A stretch of 64,000 nucleotides of DNA, taken from Streptomyces sp. HB132. Its GTDB lineage: Bacteria > Actinomycetota > Actinomycetes > Streptomycetales > Streptomycetaceae. The stretch lies in NCBI RefSeq assembly GCF_016909575.1, contig NZ_JAFBGA010000009.1, forward strand, positions 124,001 through 188,000, given 5' to 3'. The notes beneath the pieces were generated by a model, which was given only the letters and a program-made list of their open reading frames with translations, searched no databases and was not told the DNA's origin. Of this stretch, positions 45,798 to 54,456 are shown piece by piece (position 1 is the stretch's first letter; the number at the start of each line of letters is the position of its first letter). A program made the translations under genes and the position numbers.

Positions 45798-46406
45798 TCA
45801 GCCGTCGATCTCGTACTGCCCGTACTCCAGGAAGTACCGCATCTCCTCCGGCGTGCCGTCGATCGCCTCGCCGACCGCCGCGCGGAGCGCGTCGCTGATG
45901 TCCGGACGGGCGAGGATCCGCACGAGGGCGACACGGTCGTCCTCGGCCTGTGCGAGCCGGTAGCCGGTCTCCAGCCACTGGCGGATGTCCTGCGGGCCAC
46001 CGCTGTCGAGCAGCGCGGTGACCTCCTTGACGACCCGCTTCCCGGAGTCGGGGTCGCCGAGTATGCGGAAGAGCACGACGTGGTCGTCCTCGGCCTGTGC
46101 GAGCGGGTAGCCGGTCTCCAGCCACTGCCGCATGGCCTCCGTGGTGCCGTTGTCGAGGGCTTCGTTCGCCTCCCGGACGACTCTCGTGCCGCTGTCCTCG
46201 TCAGCCAGGATGCGCAGGATCGCGACACGGAGGTCGTCGTCGGACATCTCGCCCACCGGTGTGGTGGGGCCGTCGAAGACCGTCCTCGCCGTCGCGGCGG
46301 GCGGCGGCGAGGACGCGGGGCCGGCGGCGAACGCCGGTCCGGCGAGAACGAGGGCGGGGAACAGGGCGGTGGCTGCGACGGTCAGAACGGCACGGGTCGG
46401 TCTCAC
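45798..46406 (-). CDS. Exported ALF-repeat protein
   Basis: A 202-residue protein from GTG 46406 with a Sec-type signal peptide (RPTR, hydrophobic 7-22, cleavage near AFA-AG at 27) and three tandem ALF (alanine-leucine-phenylalanine-like) helical repeats at about 61-108, 110-157 and 159-198. The first two end in the same stretch, QWLETGY-LAQAEDD. ALF repeats are an actinobacterial exported-protein module with no assigned function; they may mediate surface interaction. It sits alone between relA and the DUF349 gene, with no co-directional partner, and may be an accessory gene. Confidence 0.75.
   Translation of the reverse strand: MRPTRAVLTVAATALFPALVLAGPAFAAGPASSPPPAATARTVFDGPTTPVGEMSDDDLRVAILRILADEDSGTRVVREANEALDNGTTEAMRQWLETGYPLAQAEDDHVVLFRILGDPDSGKRVVKEVTALLDSGGPQDIRQWLETGYRLAQAEDDRVALVRILARPDISDALRAAVGEAIDGTPEEMRYFLEYGQYEIDG
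45936..46127. repeat. DNA-level duplication inside the ALF gene
   Basis: The 45-bp blocks 45936-45980 and 46083-46127 are identical at 44 positions. They are 147 bp (49 codons) apart, matching one ALF repeat, so the duplication is recent or is kept uniform by gene conversion. Confidence 0.85.
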
Positions 46407-46621
46407 GGGTTGGCCTGCCTCGAGGACGTAGTGGTTCCGGGCGATCCGGGTTCCAGGGAACCGGCAGTCGCACGGCTTCCTGCCGGTCCGAAGATCCTCG
46501 CGCTCCGGCAGGCCCGGGTTCACTGCGCGATCCCGGCAGTCATGGCGCCGCTTCGCTGCCGTGCGCACGCGTCGGACCCGGGGCACGGCATACGCGGGCG
46601 GACACCGACCGTCCACACACG

Positions 46622-46660
46622 GGAGGGGCTCGCGTACGCGACGCGTACGAAAGCCCCTCC
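46622..46660. terminator. Hairpin terminator of the DUF349 gene
   Basis: GGAGGGGCT (46622-46630) pairs with AGCCCCTCC (46652-46660), with an inner pair of CGTACGC/GCGTACG. It lies 22 bases past the stop of the minus-strand DUF349 gene. Confidence 0.75.
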
Positions 46661-46681
46661 TGACGCGGCCGGCGGGAACCG

Positions 46682-47911
46682 TCAGCCGCCGAACTCCTCC
46701 AGACCCTTCAACGCCTGGTCCAGCAGCGCCTGACGGCCCTCGAGCTCGCGGGAGAGCTTGTCGGCCCTCGCGTTGTTGCCCGAGGCGCGCGCCGTGTCGA
46801 TCTGCTTGCGCAGCTTGTCGACCGCCGCCTGGAGCTGGCCGGTCAGACCCTCGGCGCGGGCCCGCGCCTCCGGGTTCGTCCGGCGCCACTCGGACTCCTC
46901 GGCCTCCTGGAGCGCACGCTCCACCGCCTGGACCCGGCCCTCCACCTTCGGACGGGCGTCACGCGGGACGTGGCCGATGGCCTCCCAGCGCTCGTTGACG
47001 GAGCGGAACGCGGCTCTGGCCGCCTTCAGGTCCGTCACCGGGAGCAGCTTCTCGGCCTCGGCGGCGAGCTCCTCCTTGAGCTTGAGGTTCTCGCCCTGCT
47101 CCGCGTCCCGCTCGGCGAAGACACCGCTGCGGGCCGCGAAGAACACGTCCTGTGCGCCGCGGAAGCGGTTCCACAGGTCGTCCTCCGCCTCGCGCTGGGC
47201 GCGTCCCGCCGCCTTCCACTCCGTCATCAGGTCGCGGTAACGCGCGGCTGTCGCGCCCCAGTCGGTCGAGCCGGAGAGCGACTCGGCCTCGGCGACCAGC
47301 CGCTCCTTGACCTTGCGGGCGTCCTCGCGCTGGGCGTCCAGCGCGGCGAAGTGGGCCTTGCGGCGCTTGGAGAAGGCGGAACGGGCATGCGAGAAGCGGT
47401 GCCACAGCTCGTCGTCGGACTTGCGGTCCAGACGGGGCAGCTCCTTCCACGTGTCGACGAGCGCCCTCAGACGCTCACCCGCCGACCGCCACTGCTCGCT
47501 CTGCGCCAGCTCCTCGGCCTCGACGACGAGCGCCTCCTTGGCCTGACGGGCCTCGTCGGTCTGCTTCGCCTTCTGGACCTTGCGCTCCTCGCGGCGCGAG
47601 TCGACCGTCGCGACGAGCGTGTCCAGCCGCTTGCCGAGCGCGGCCAGGTCACCGACGGCGTGATGCTCGTCGACCTGCTGGCGCAGGTGCTCGATCGCCG
47701 CCGTGGCGTCCTTCGCCGACAGGTCGGTGGTCTTCACCCGCCGCTCGAGAAGGCCGATCTCGACCTTCAGGCCGTCGTACTTGCGCTCGAAATAAGCCAG
47801 GGCCTCCTCGGGGGAACCGGCCTGCCACGATCCGACGACCTGCTCGCCCTCGGCCGTACGCACGTACACGGTGCCCGTCTCGTCGACACGGCCCCACGGG
47901 TCGCTGCTCAC
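46682..47911 (-). CDS. DUF349-repeat coiled-coil protein
   Basis: A 409-residue, highly charged helical protein. An N-terminal beta segment (VDETGTVYVRTAEGEQVVGSW, about 8-28) precedes several DUF349 repeats, each with the motif WKELPRL..DDELWHRF / WKAAGRA..EDDLWNRF (about 155-185, 235-260), and a C-terminal coiled coil. DUF349 proteins are cytoplasmic and of uncertain role; in Streptomyces this gene usually lies between relA and a cyclophilin gene. GTG 47911 has a strong GGAGGAGG site, and a notable hairpin lies just upstream in the leader. Confidence 0.85.
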   Translation of the reverse strand: MSSDPWGRVDETGTVYVRTAEGEQVVGSWQAGSPEEALAYFERKYDGLKVEIGLLERRVKTTDLSAKDATAAIEHLRQQVDEHHAVGDLAALGKRLDTLVATVDSRREERKVQKAKQTDEARQAKEALVVEAEELAQSEQWRSAGERLRALVDTWKELPRLDRKSDDELWHRFSHARSAFSKRRKAHFAALDAQREDARKVKERLVAEAESLSGSTDWGATAARYRDLMTEWKAAGRAQREAEDDLWNRFRGAQDVFFAARSGVFAERDAEQGENLKLKEELAAEAEKLLPVTDLKAARAAFRSVNERWEAIGHVPRDARPKVEGRVQAVERALQEAEESEWRRTNPEARARAEGLTGQLQAAVDKLRKQIDTARASGNNARADKLSRELEGRQALLDQALKGLEEFGG

Positions 47912-47927
47912 AGCGCCTCCTCCACCT

Positions 47928-47959
47928 GATGCATCGAGGGGGTTCGCCCCCCGTGCATC
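47928..47959 (-). promoter_or_regulatory. Stable 5'-leader hairpin upstream of the DUF349 gene
   Basis: GATGCA (47928-47933) pairs with TGCATC (47954-47959), and inside it GGGGG pairs with CCCCC around a TTCG tetraloop (CGAA in the minus-strand transcript). The structure ends about three bases before the GGAGGAGG ribosome binding site, so it could control translation or end an upstream transcript. Confidence 0.6.
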
Positions 47960-48100
47960 GTCCACAGTTTCCTGGGGCGGGCCGCGCCCGCCCTGCACAA
48001 CGCCAATCTAGGCGACCGGCCACCCGGCTGTCCGCACTCAGCGCGGCTGAAATTCTCCGGTCCGGCCGGGCGGCCGGGTCCAGGCCCGTGGGCCGGGGGG

Positions 48101-48877
48101 TCAGGCCTTGTCGACCGTCGCCTTCTCGACCGTGACGGTCTTCTTCGGCGCACCGTCTCCAGCGCCCTCGGCGACGCCCGCCTCGGCGATCTTCTTGACA
48201 GCCTTCAGGCCCGCATCGTCCATGGTGCCGAACGGCGTGTAGCTGGGCGGCAGTTCGGTGTCCTTGTAGACCAGGAAGAACTGGCTTCCGCCCGTACCCG
48301 GCTGACCGGTGTTCGCCATCGCGACGGTGCCCGCCGGATACGTCACCGACCCCTTGTCGTTCGGCTTGCCCAGCGATGTCAGATTCTCGTCCGGGATCGT
48401 GTAACCGGGGCCGCCCGAGCCGTCGCCCTTCGGGTCGCCGCACTGCAGGACGAAGATGCCCTGTGTGGTCAGGCGGTGGCACTTCGTGCTGTCGAAGTAG
48501 CCCTTGTCCGCGAGGGCCTTGAACGAGTTCGTGGTGTGCGGGGTCTTCGCGGCGTCCATCGCGATGCCGATGTCGCCCTGGCTCGTCCTGAGCGACATCG
48601 CGTACTTCGACTTCTTGTCGATCTTCATCGCGGGCTCGGGAACACTGCTCTCGCTCGCCGAGGGAGAGGGGCTCGCGTCCGCGGCCGCGTCGGTCTTCGG
48701 GTCGTCGTCGCCGAGCGAGACGTAGGCGCCCGCACCGATGACCGCCACCACGGCCACCGACGAGGCGATGATCACCGCGAGGCGCCTGGTCCTCCGGCGC
48801 GCTTCCTCCCGGCGCTGCTGCTGCCGCTCGAACTTCTCCCGGGCGAGCTGCCGCCGCCGCTGATCGCTGCTGACCAC
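48101..48877 (-). CDS. Membrane-anchored cyclophilin-type peptidyl-prolyl isomerase
   Basis: A 258-residue protein: a basic Gln/Arg-rich cytoplasmic segment (1-31), one membrane helix (about 32-52), a Ser/Pro-rich acidic linker (55-82), and an extracytoplasmic cyclophilin domain (about 88-240) with FDSTKCHRLTTQGIFVLQCGD, GYTIPDE, GSQFFLVYKD and YTPFG. It should catalyse prolyl isomerisation on exported proteins. GTG 48877 follows AGGAGA. Divergent from the MBL gene. Confidence 0.9.
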   Translation of the reverse strand: MVSSDQRRRQLAREKFERQQQRREEARRRTRRLAVIIASSVAVVAVIGAGAYVSLGDDDPKTDAAADASPSPSASESSVPEPAMKIDKKSKYAMSLRTSQGDIGIAMDAAKTPHTTNSFKALADKGYFDSTKCHRLTTQGIFVLQCGDPKGDGSGGPGYTIPDENLTSLGKPNDKGSVTYPAGTVAMANTGQPGTGGSQFFLVYKDTELPPSYTPFGTMDDAGLKAVKKIAEAGVAEGAGDGAPKKTVTVEKATVDKA

Positions 48878-49024
48878 CGGATGGTCTCCTTGTACGTCGT
48901 GTGATCGGGCCTGGAATGCCCGTACGGTATATGGGTTGGCTGTGGAATGAGGAGCGCCGGTAGTCTCTGATCTGCCGCATTTCCCTCCGCGGCCCTCCTC
49001 GTCGGACGAACACTAAGGACGATC

Positions 49025-49711
49025 GTGCTCATTGCCGGGTTCCCCGCCGGGGCCTGGGGGACCAATTGCTACCTGGTCGCCCCCGCCGCCGGTGAGGAGT
49101 GCGTGATCATCGACCCGGGCCACCAGGCCGCCCAGGGCGTCGAGGAAACGCTCAAGAAGCATCGGCTCAAGCCCGTCGCCGTCGTCCTCACCCATGGTCA
49201 CATCGACCACGTCGCCTCGGTCGTCCCCGTGTGCGGCGCCCATGACGTCCCCGCCTGGATCCACCCCGACGACCGCTTCATGATGAGCGACCCGGAGAAG
49301 GCGCTCGGCCGTTCCATCGGGATGCCGCTGATGGGCGAGCTCACCGTGGGCGAGCCGGACGACGTCCGGGAGCTGACCGACGGCGCCGCGCTGAAGCTGG
49401 CCGGCATGGAGTTCGGCGTCGCGCACGCACCCGGCCATACCAAGGGGTCGGTGACGTTCAGGATGCCCGAGGCCGCGGACGTGCCGCAGGTCCTCTTCTC
49501 GGGCGACCTGCTCTTCGCCGGCTCCGTCGGACGCACCGACCTGCCCGGCGGCGACCACGCCGAGCTGCTCGAGTCGCTGGCCCGCGTGTGCCTGCCGCTC
49601 GACGACTCGACCGTGGTGCTGTCCGGCCACGGCCCCCAGACGACCATCGGCCGCGAGCGCGCCTCCAACCCGTATCTGCACGGACTGGACGCGCCCCGCC
49701 GAGGAATGTGA
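49025..49711 (+). CDS. MBL-fold metallohydrolase (glyoxalase II-like)
   Basis: A 228-residue metallo-beta-lactamase-fold hydrolase. The metal motif is T-H57-G-H59-I-D61-H62, with further ligands in HAPGHTKG (about 136-143), SGDLLFAGSVGRTD (about 160) and LSGHGPQT (about 200). Likely a thioester hydrolase such as glyoxalase II. GTG 49025 start. It lies 15 bases before hisS, a pairing common in actinobacteria. Confidence 0.88.
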   Translation: MLIAGFPAGAWGTNCYLVAPAAGEECVIIDPGHQAAQGVEETLKKHRLKPVAVVLTHGHIDHVASVVPVCGAHDVPAWIHPDDRFMMSDPEKALGRSIGMPLMGELTVGEPDDVRELTDGAALKLAGMEFGVAHAPGHTKGSVTFRMPEAADVPQVLFSGDLLFAGSVGRTDLPGGDHAELLESLARVCLPLDDSTVVLSGHGPQTTIGRERASNPYLHGLDAPRRGM

Positions 49712-49726
49712 CGAGAGAAAAAAGCT

Positions 49727-50989
49727 GTGAGCACCTTCCAGGCCCCCAAGGGCACGTACGACCTGATCCCGCCGGACTCCGCGACGTACCTCGCGGTGCG
49801 TGCGGCGCTCGCCGAGCCGCTGAAGAACTCCGGCTACGGATACATCGAGACCCCCGGCTTCGAGGACGTCGCCCTCTTCGCCCGGGGCGTCGGTGAGTCC
49901 ACCGACATCGTGTCCAAGGAGATGTACGCCTTCGAGACCAAGGGCGGCGACAAGCTCGCGCTGCGCCCCGAGGGCACCGCCTCCGTGCTGCGCGCGGCGC
50001 TGGAGGCCAACCTGCACAAGGCGGGCAACCTCCCCGTCAAGCTCTGGTACTCCGGCTCGTACTACCGCTACGAGCGCCCGCAGAAGGGCCGTTACCGCCA
50101 CTTCTCCCAGGTGGGTGCCGAGGCCATCGGTACCGAGGACCCCGCGCTCGACGCCGAACTGATCATCCTCGCCGACCAGGCGTACCGGTCGCTCGGCCTC
50201 ACGCAGTTCCGCATCCTGCTGAACTCGCTGGGCGACAAGGAGTGCCGTCCCGTCTACCGGGAGGCGCTCCAGACGTTCCTGCGGGACCTGGAGCTCGACG
50301 AGGAGACCCGCCGCCGCATCGAGATCAACCCGCTGCGGGTTCTCGACGACAAGCGGCCCGACGTCCAGAACCAGCTGACCGGCGCCCCGATGCTGCGCGA
50401 CTTCCTCTGCGACGCCTGCAAGGCGTACCACGAGGAGGTCCGTGACCTGCTGACGGCGGCCGGTGTGGTCTACGAGGACGACGAGAAGCTGGTCCGCGGG
50501 CTCGACTACTACACGCGCACCACCTTCGAGTTCGTCCACGACGGCCTGGGGTCCCAGTCCGCGGTGGGCGGCGGCGGCCGGTACGACGGGCTGTCCGAGA
50601 TGATCGGCGGCCCCGCGCTGCCGTCCGTCGGCTGGGCGCTCGGCGTGGACCGCACGGTGCTGGCGCTGGAGGCCGAGGGAATCGAGCTCGACATCCCGGC
50701 CACCACCAGCGTCTACGCGGTGCCGCTCGGCGAGGAGGCGCGACGGGTGCTGTTCGGCCTGGTCACGGAGCTGCGCAAGGCCGGCGTCGCCACGGACTTC
50801 GCGTTCGGCGGCCGTGGGCTCAAGGGCGCGATGAAGAGCGCGAACCGCTCGGGCGCCCGCTACACCGTCGTGGCCGGTGAGCGCGACCTCGCCGAGGGCA
50901 ACGTCCAGCTCAAGGACATGGAGTCGGGTGACCAGGAGCCCGTGGCGCTCGGCGACCTGGTGGCCGTGATCAAGGCCAGGTCGGCCTGA
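49727..50989 (+). CDS. hisS: Histidyl-tRNA synthetase
   Basis: A 420-residue class II synthetase. It begins with FQAPKGTYDLIP, motif 2 is YYRYERPQKGRYRHFSQVG (about 107-125), the histidine-specific loop is LVRGLDYYTRTTFEF (about 255-270), and the C-terminal anticodon-binding domain starts near 325. GTG 49727 follows GAGAGAAAA. It charges tRNA-His; the upstream MBL gene is probably in the same operon. Confidence 0.97.
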   Translation: MSTFQAPKGTYDLIPPDSATYLAVRAALAEPLKNSGYGYIETPGFEDVALFARGVGESTDIVSKEMYAFETKGGDKLALRPEGTASVLRAALEANLHKAGNLPVKLWYSGSYYRYERPQKGRYRHFSQVGAEAIGTEDPALDAELIILADQAYRSLGLTQFRILLNSLGDKECRPVYREALQTFLRDLELDEETRRRIEINPLRVLDDKRPDVQNQLTGAPMLRDFLCDACKAYHEEVRDLLTAAGVVYEDDEKLVRGLDYYTRTTFEFVHDGLGSQSAVGGGGRYDGLSEMIGGPALPSVGWALGVDRTVLALEAEGIELDIPATTSVYAVPLGEEARRVLFGLVTELRKAGVATDFAFGGRGLKGAMKSANRSGARYTVVAGERDLAEGNVQLKDMESGDQEPVALGDLVAVIKARSA

Positions 50990-51007
50990 GCCGAGGCAGT
51001 CGTCCAC

Positions 51008-51045
51008 CACCTGTGCCCGTCCGGTACTCCGGGCGGGCACAGGTG
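51008..51045 (+). terminator. Hairpin terminator after hisS
   Basis: CACCTGTGCCCG (51008-51019) pairs perfectly with CGGGCACAGGTG (51034-51045); the loop holds a smaller CCGG/CCGG hairpin. Confidence 0.85.
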
Positions 51046-51505
51046 CGTCCCGGCGCCGGCCCCCTTCTCCTCCGGGAGACGGCGGCGCGAAGTGCCCGGC
51101 GTGGCCCGCACCGTCAACTCGACGAAAGCCGATTCATCCTGACGGAGGTCCCGATCCTGGAACGCCGCCGGTGGTCGGTGGTGGCCGCCCCACCCCGGGG
51201 CGGCGACGGCGCCGCCGCGGGATCCACACGTCCACGCCCCTCACAGCCCCCTTCGACGCCGGGGCACCGACCACCTCTCAGACACGGATCCGCAGGTCGA
51301 GCCACGCACCGGTGGTCGGGCCCGCTGTACCGCTCACGAAGTCCCGGCACCACGGCCGCCGTTCCCGTCGCACGGAAGGGGCCCCCGGACCTCCGTCCTC
51401 CGTGCTCAGGCCCGGAACACCTTTATGTCCATCGAACGGATGGCCGTGTCGGTGGTGCGGCACAATGACCTTGCCCGGCTGACTACTCAGTGATGGAACG
51501 GCGAT
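51046..51505. other. Gap between hisS and the VKOR gene
   Basis: About 460 bases between the hisS terminator and the VKOR start. Open frames here are short and Arg/Pro/Gly-rich, without ribosome binding sites or domain-like sequence, so I see no gene. The 3' end presumably carries the VKOR promoter, which I could not place. Confidence 0.5.
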
Positions 51506-52141
51506 ATGACGATGGCAGCGGTAGACCACCCCTCCTCCCGGCAGGACGAGGACAACGGCGCGAGGACCTTCGGCGGAAGTCGCGCCCTCGCGCTGCTGCT
51601 GGTGATCACGGGAGCGGCCGGGCTGCTCGCCGCCTGGGTGATCACCATCGACAAGTTCAAGCTGCTGGAGGATCCGGGCTTCGTCCCGGGCTGCAGCCTG
51701 AACCCGGTGGTCGCGTGCGGCAACATCATGAAGAGCGAGCAGGCGGCCGCCTTCGGCTTCCCCAACCCGATGCTCGGCATCGCCACCTACTCGGTGGTCG
51801 TCGGCATCGGGATGGCACTCCTCGCCGGTGCCCGTTTCCGCGCCTGGTACTGGCTGGGCCTCAACGCGGGGACGCTGTTCGGCGTCGGTTTCTGCACCTG
51901 GCTGCAGTACCAGTCGCTGTACAGCATCAACTCGCTCTGCCTGTGGTGCTGCCTGGCGTGGGTCGCCACCATCTTCATGTTCTGCTACGTCACCACGCAC
52001 AACATCAAGCACGGCATCCTGCCCGCGCCCGCCTGGCTGCGGAACGCCCTCACCGAGTTCCACTGGGTGCCGCCGGTGCTCTGGATCGGGATCATCGGCA
52101 TGCTGATCCTGACCCGCTGGTGGGACTTCTGGACCAGCTGA
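51506..52141 (+). CDS. Vitamin K epoxide reductase family membrane protein
   Basis: A 211-residue integral membrane oxidoreductase of the VKOR family with five predicted helices. The loop cysteines are C63 and C71 (PGCSLNPVVACG) and the active-site CxxC is C145-LW-C148 in SLCLWCCLAW. In actinobacteria VKOR reoxidises DsbA-like proteins outside the membrane, so it supports disulphide formation in secreted proteins. ATG 51506 has GGAACGG upstream; ATG 51512 is possible. Confidence 0.9.
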   Translation: MTMAAVDHPSSRQDEDNGARTFGGSRALALLLVITGAAGLLAAWVITIDKFKLLEDPGFVPGCSLNPVVACGNIMKSEQAAAFGFPNPMLGIATYSVVVGIGMALLAGARFRAWYWLGLNAGTLFGVGFCTWLQYQSLYSINSLCLWCCLAWVATIFMFCYVTTHNIKHGILPAPAWLRNALTEFHWVPPVLWIGIIGMLILTRWWDFWTS

Positions 52142-52170
52142 CGCGCCGGGCGGCCCTGTCGGTGGGGTGA

Positions 52171-52176
52171 CATAGG
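52171..52176 (+). promoter_or_regulatory. Possible -10 element of a leaderless rarA transcript
   Basis: TAGGCT ends nine bases before the rarA GTG, with no Shine-Dalgarno sequence between, as is typical of leaderless Streptomyces mRNAs. Confidence 0.45.
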
Positions 52177-52185
52177 CTTTCCCGT

Positions 52186-53559
52186 GTGGAGCCCGACCTC
52201 TTTACCGCAGCAGCCGAAGCCCGCCAGGAGAAGGACCCGTCCAGCAGCCCCCTCGCTGTGCGGATGCGCCCTCGTACGCTGGACGAGGTGGTCGGCCAGC
52301 AGCATCTGCTCAAGCCGGGCTCGCCACTGCGCCGCCTCGTCGGCGAGGGCGGGGGAGGCCCCGCGGGGCCCTCGTCGGTGATCCTCTGGGGCCCGCCCGG
52401 CACGGGGAAGACGACCCTGGCGTACGTGGTCAGCAAGGCCACCAACAAGCGCTTCGTCGAGCTCTCCGCCATCACCGCGGGCGTCAAGGAGGTCCGGGCC
52501 GTCATCGAGGGCGCGCGCCGGGCCACCGGTGGTTTCGGCAAGGAGACCGTCCTCTTCCTCGACGAGATCCACCGCTTCTCCAAGGCACAGCAGGACTCGC
52601 TGCTCCCCGCTGTGGAGAACCGCTGGGTCACCCTGATCGCGGCCACGACCGAGAACCCGTACTTCTCGATCATCTCCCCGCTGCTGTCGCGCTCCCTGCT
52701 GCTCACCCTGGAGCCGCTCACCGACGACGACCTGCGCGCGCTCCTGCGCCGGGCGCTGACCGACGAGCGGGGACTGGGCGGGGCTGTGACCCTGCCCGAG
52801 GACGCCGAGGCGCACCTGCTGCGCATCGCCGGTGGTGACGCGCGGCGTGCGCTGACCGCCCTGGAGGCGGCGGCCGGAGCAGCCCTCACCACTCATGAGG
52901 CGGAGATCACGCTCACGACGCTCGAGGAGACCGTCGACCGTGCCGCCGTGAAGTACGACCGCGACGGCGACCAGCACTACGACGTCGCGAGCGCGCTGAT
53001 CAAGTCGATCCGCGGCTCCGACGTGGACGCCGCCCTGCACTACCTGGCCCGGATGATCGAGGCGGGGGAGGACCCGCGCTTCATCGCCCGGCGGCTGATG
53101 ATCTCCGCCAGTGAGGACATCGGGCTCGCCGATCCGACGGCGCTGCCCACGGCTGTGGCGGCGGCCCAGGCGGTCGCCATGATCGGCTTCCCGGAGGCGG
53201 CGCTCACCCTCAGCCACGCCACGATCGCGCTGGCGCTCGCCCCCAAGTCGAACGCGGCGACGCTGGCGATCTCCGCGGCGCAGGAGGACGTGCGCCGGGG
53301 CCTCGCGGGCCCGGTGCCGGCCCATCTGCGGGACGGTCACTACAAGGGCGCCGCCAAGCTGGGCCACGCCCAGGGCTACGTCTACCCGCACGACGTGCCC
53401 GGCGGGATCGCCGCCCAGGAGTACGCACCGGACGCCGTCCGCGGCAGGCGTTACTACGAGCCCACGCGGTACGGCGCGGAGGCGCGCTACGCCGACGTGG
53501 CGGACCGGGTCCGCGAACGGCTCGGCCGCAGTGAGCAGGGTGGCCCCGCGTCCTCGTGA
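52186..53559 (+). CDS. rarA: Replication-associated recombination protein A (RarA/MgsA AAA+ ATPase)
   Basis: A 457-residue AAA+ clamp-loader-like ATPase. Walker A is GPPGTGKTT (69-77), Walker B is LFLDEIH (123-129), and sensor 1 is ATTENPYF (about 152-159). The C-terminal tetramerisation domain contains EDIGLADPTAL (about 305). RarA acts at stalled or gapped replication forks with SSB. GTG 52186 starts it. It converges with the DUF2470 gene with only seven bases between and no terminator seen. Confidence 0.93.
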   Translation: MEPDLFTAAAEARQEKDPSSSPLAVRMRPRTLDEVVGQQHLLKPGSPLRRLVGEGGGGPAGPSSVILWGPPGTGKTTLAYVVSKATNKRFVELSAITAGVKEVRAVIEGARRATGGFGKETVLFLDEIHRFSKAQQDSLLPAVENRWVTLIAATTENPYFSIISPLLSRSLLLTLEPLTDDDLRALLRRALTDERGLGGAVTLPEDAEAHLLRIAGGDARRALTALEAAAGAALTTHEAEITLTTLEETVDRAAVKYDRDGDQHYDVASALIKSIRGSDVDAALHYLARMIEAGEDPRFIARRLMISASEDIGLADPTALPTAVAAAQAVAMIGFPEAALTLSHATIALALAPKSNAATLAISAAQEDVRRGLAGPVPAHLRDGHYKGAAKLGHAQGYVYPHDVPGGIAAQEYAPDAVRGRRYYEPTRYGAEARYADVADRVRERLGRSEQGGPASS

Positions 53560-53566
53560 CCGCGGC

Positions 53567-54400
53567 TCAGCAGGACGCGGCTTCGAAGAGGGTGTGCATC
53601 GCGCGGCGCAGCTCGCCGACATCGCGTACGGGATCGGGGAACTCGAACCGGGCGTCGAAGCAGGCGCTGCCGTCCTCGAGGAACCTGACCCGCAGGCCGA
53701 AGCGGTCGAGGGCGACGGGTACCGCGTCGAGCCGGTGCCCGGCACAGCCGCACTCACCCCGGTCACCGAGCAGTGCGGACAGTGTGGCCATCCGCTCGCT
53801 GTGGGCGGCGTGCAGATGCTGGAGCAACTCGGCCTCATGGGCGACCAGCGGATCGGCGACCGCGTCGCACAAGGCCTCCGGCTCCACCTCCTCGAATCCC
53901 CACAGATCGTCGACCGACGCCTCGCAGGTCTCCAGCCTGAGCATGGTCCGGCCGGGCTCCGCGAGCCCCGGCACGACGGTGAGCGGGCCGGCGATCCGGG
54001 CGCGGCCGCGGATCCGGTGCGGGACGGAGACCGGAGCGACATCGGTGATCTCCAGCACAGCGGTCAGCTCGTCGCCCCGGGCGTGCGTCGCGGCCCGTAC
54101 GACCGGGGAATCGGCGGGGAGGCCGAGGAAGACGTCCCCCTCGGGACCCATGCTCCTGCTGTCGGGCATCAGCTGGTCCGGGTGGGGCACCGACAGCCCG
54201 GGTACGAGCAGCGCCGCGGAGCAGGTACTCTGTACGAGAGTTCGTGTGCGCTCGGCTGCTGACGGCATCCGAGTGTTTTCAAGCCCGCTGGGACGCGGCT
54301 GACCACGATCAGATCGGCCTTCCGTCGTTACGGCGCCTTCATGCGCGCCGTCGCTGTCTGTGCTGTCCGTGACGTGTGTGGTGTTCCCAGGGCGAGACAT
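53567..54400 (-). CDS. DUF2470 (HugZ-like) protein under iron control
   Basis: A 277-residue protein. The first 45 residues look disordered. The middle (about 50-175) resembles a flavin-reductase-like split barrel, and the C-terminus (about 185-275) matches DUF2470: HEAELLQHLHAAHSERMATL, then ALDRFGLRVRF. Proteins with this pair take part in haem iron release or are pyridoxamine-oxidase-like. The ATG at 54400 follows AGGAGA, and an iron box lies just upstream at 54415-54433, so expression is probably repressed when iron is sufficient. That regulation supports a role in iron or haem use. Confidence 0.8.
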   Translation of the reverse strand: MSRPGNTTHVTDSTDSDGAHEGAVTTEGRSDRGQPRPSGLENTRMPSAAERTRTLVQSTCSAALLVPGLSVPHPDQLMPDSRSMGPEGDVFLGLPADSPVVRAATHARGDELTAVLEITDVAPVSVPHRIRGRARIAGPLTVVPGLAEPGRTMLRLETCEASVDDLWGFEEVEPEALCDAVADPLVAHEAELLQHLHAAHSERMATLSALLGDRGECGCAGHRLDAVPVALDRFGLRVRFLEDGSACFDARFEFPDPVRDVGELRRAMHTLFEAASC

Positions 54401-54414
54401 GCGATCTCCTTGAG

Positions 54415-54433
54415 TAAGGTAAGCCTAACCTAA
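54415..54433. promoter_or_regulatory. Iron box (DmdR1/IdeR-type operator)
   Basis: TAAGGTAAGCCTAACCTAA matches the actinobacterial iron-box consensus (TTAGGTTAGSCTAACCTAA) at 17 of 19 positions. It lies 15 bp upstream of the DUF2470 gene and 24 bp upstream of the divergent rpsD gene. Confidence 0.85.
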
Positions 54434-54456
54434 CCTACAACGGAGGTCTGGAGAAC

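Noticed and set aside
45936..46127. CRISPR-like spaced repeats
   Set aside because: Only two copies, 147 bp apart and in frame within a coding gene; these are ALF protein repeats.
51013..51468. 151-codon frame between hisS and the VKOR gene
   Set aside because: It starts inside the hisS terminator, has no ribosome binding site, and its translation is Arg/Pro/Gly-rich.
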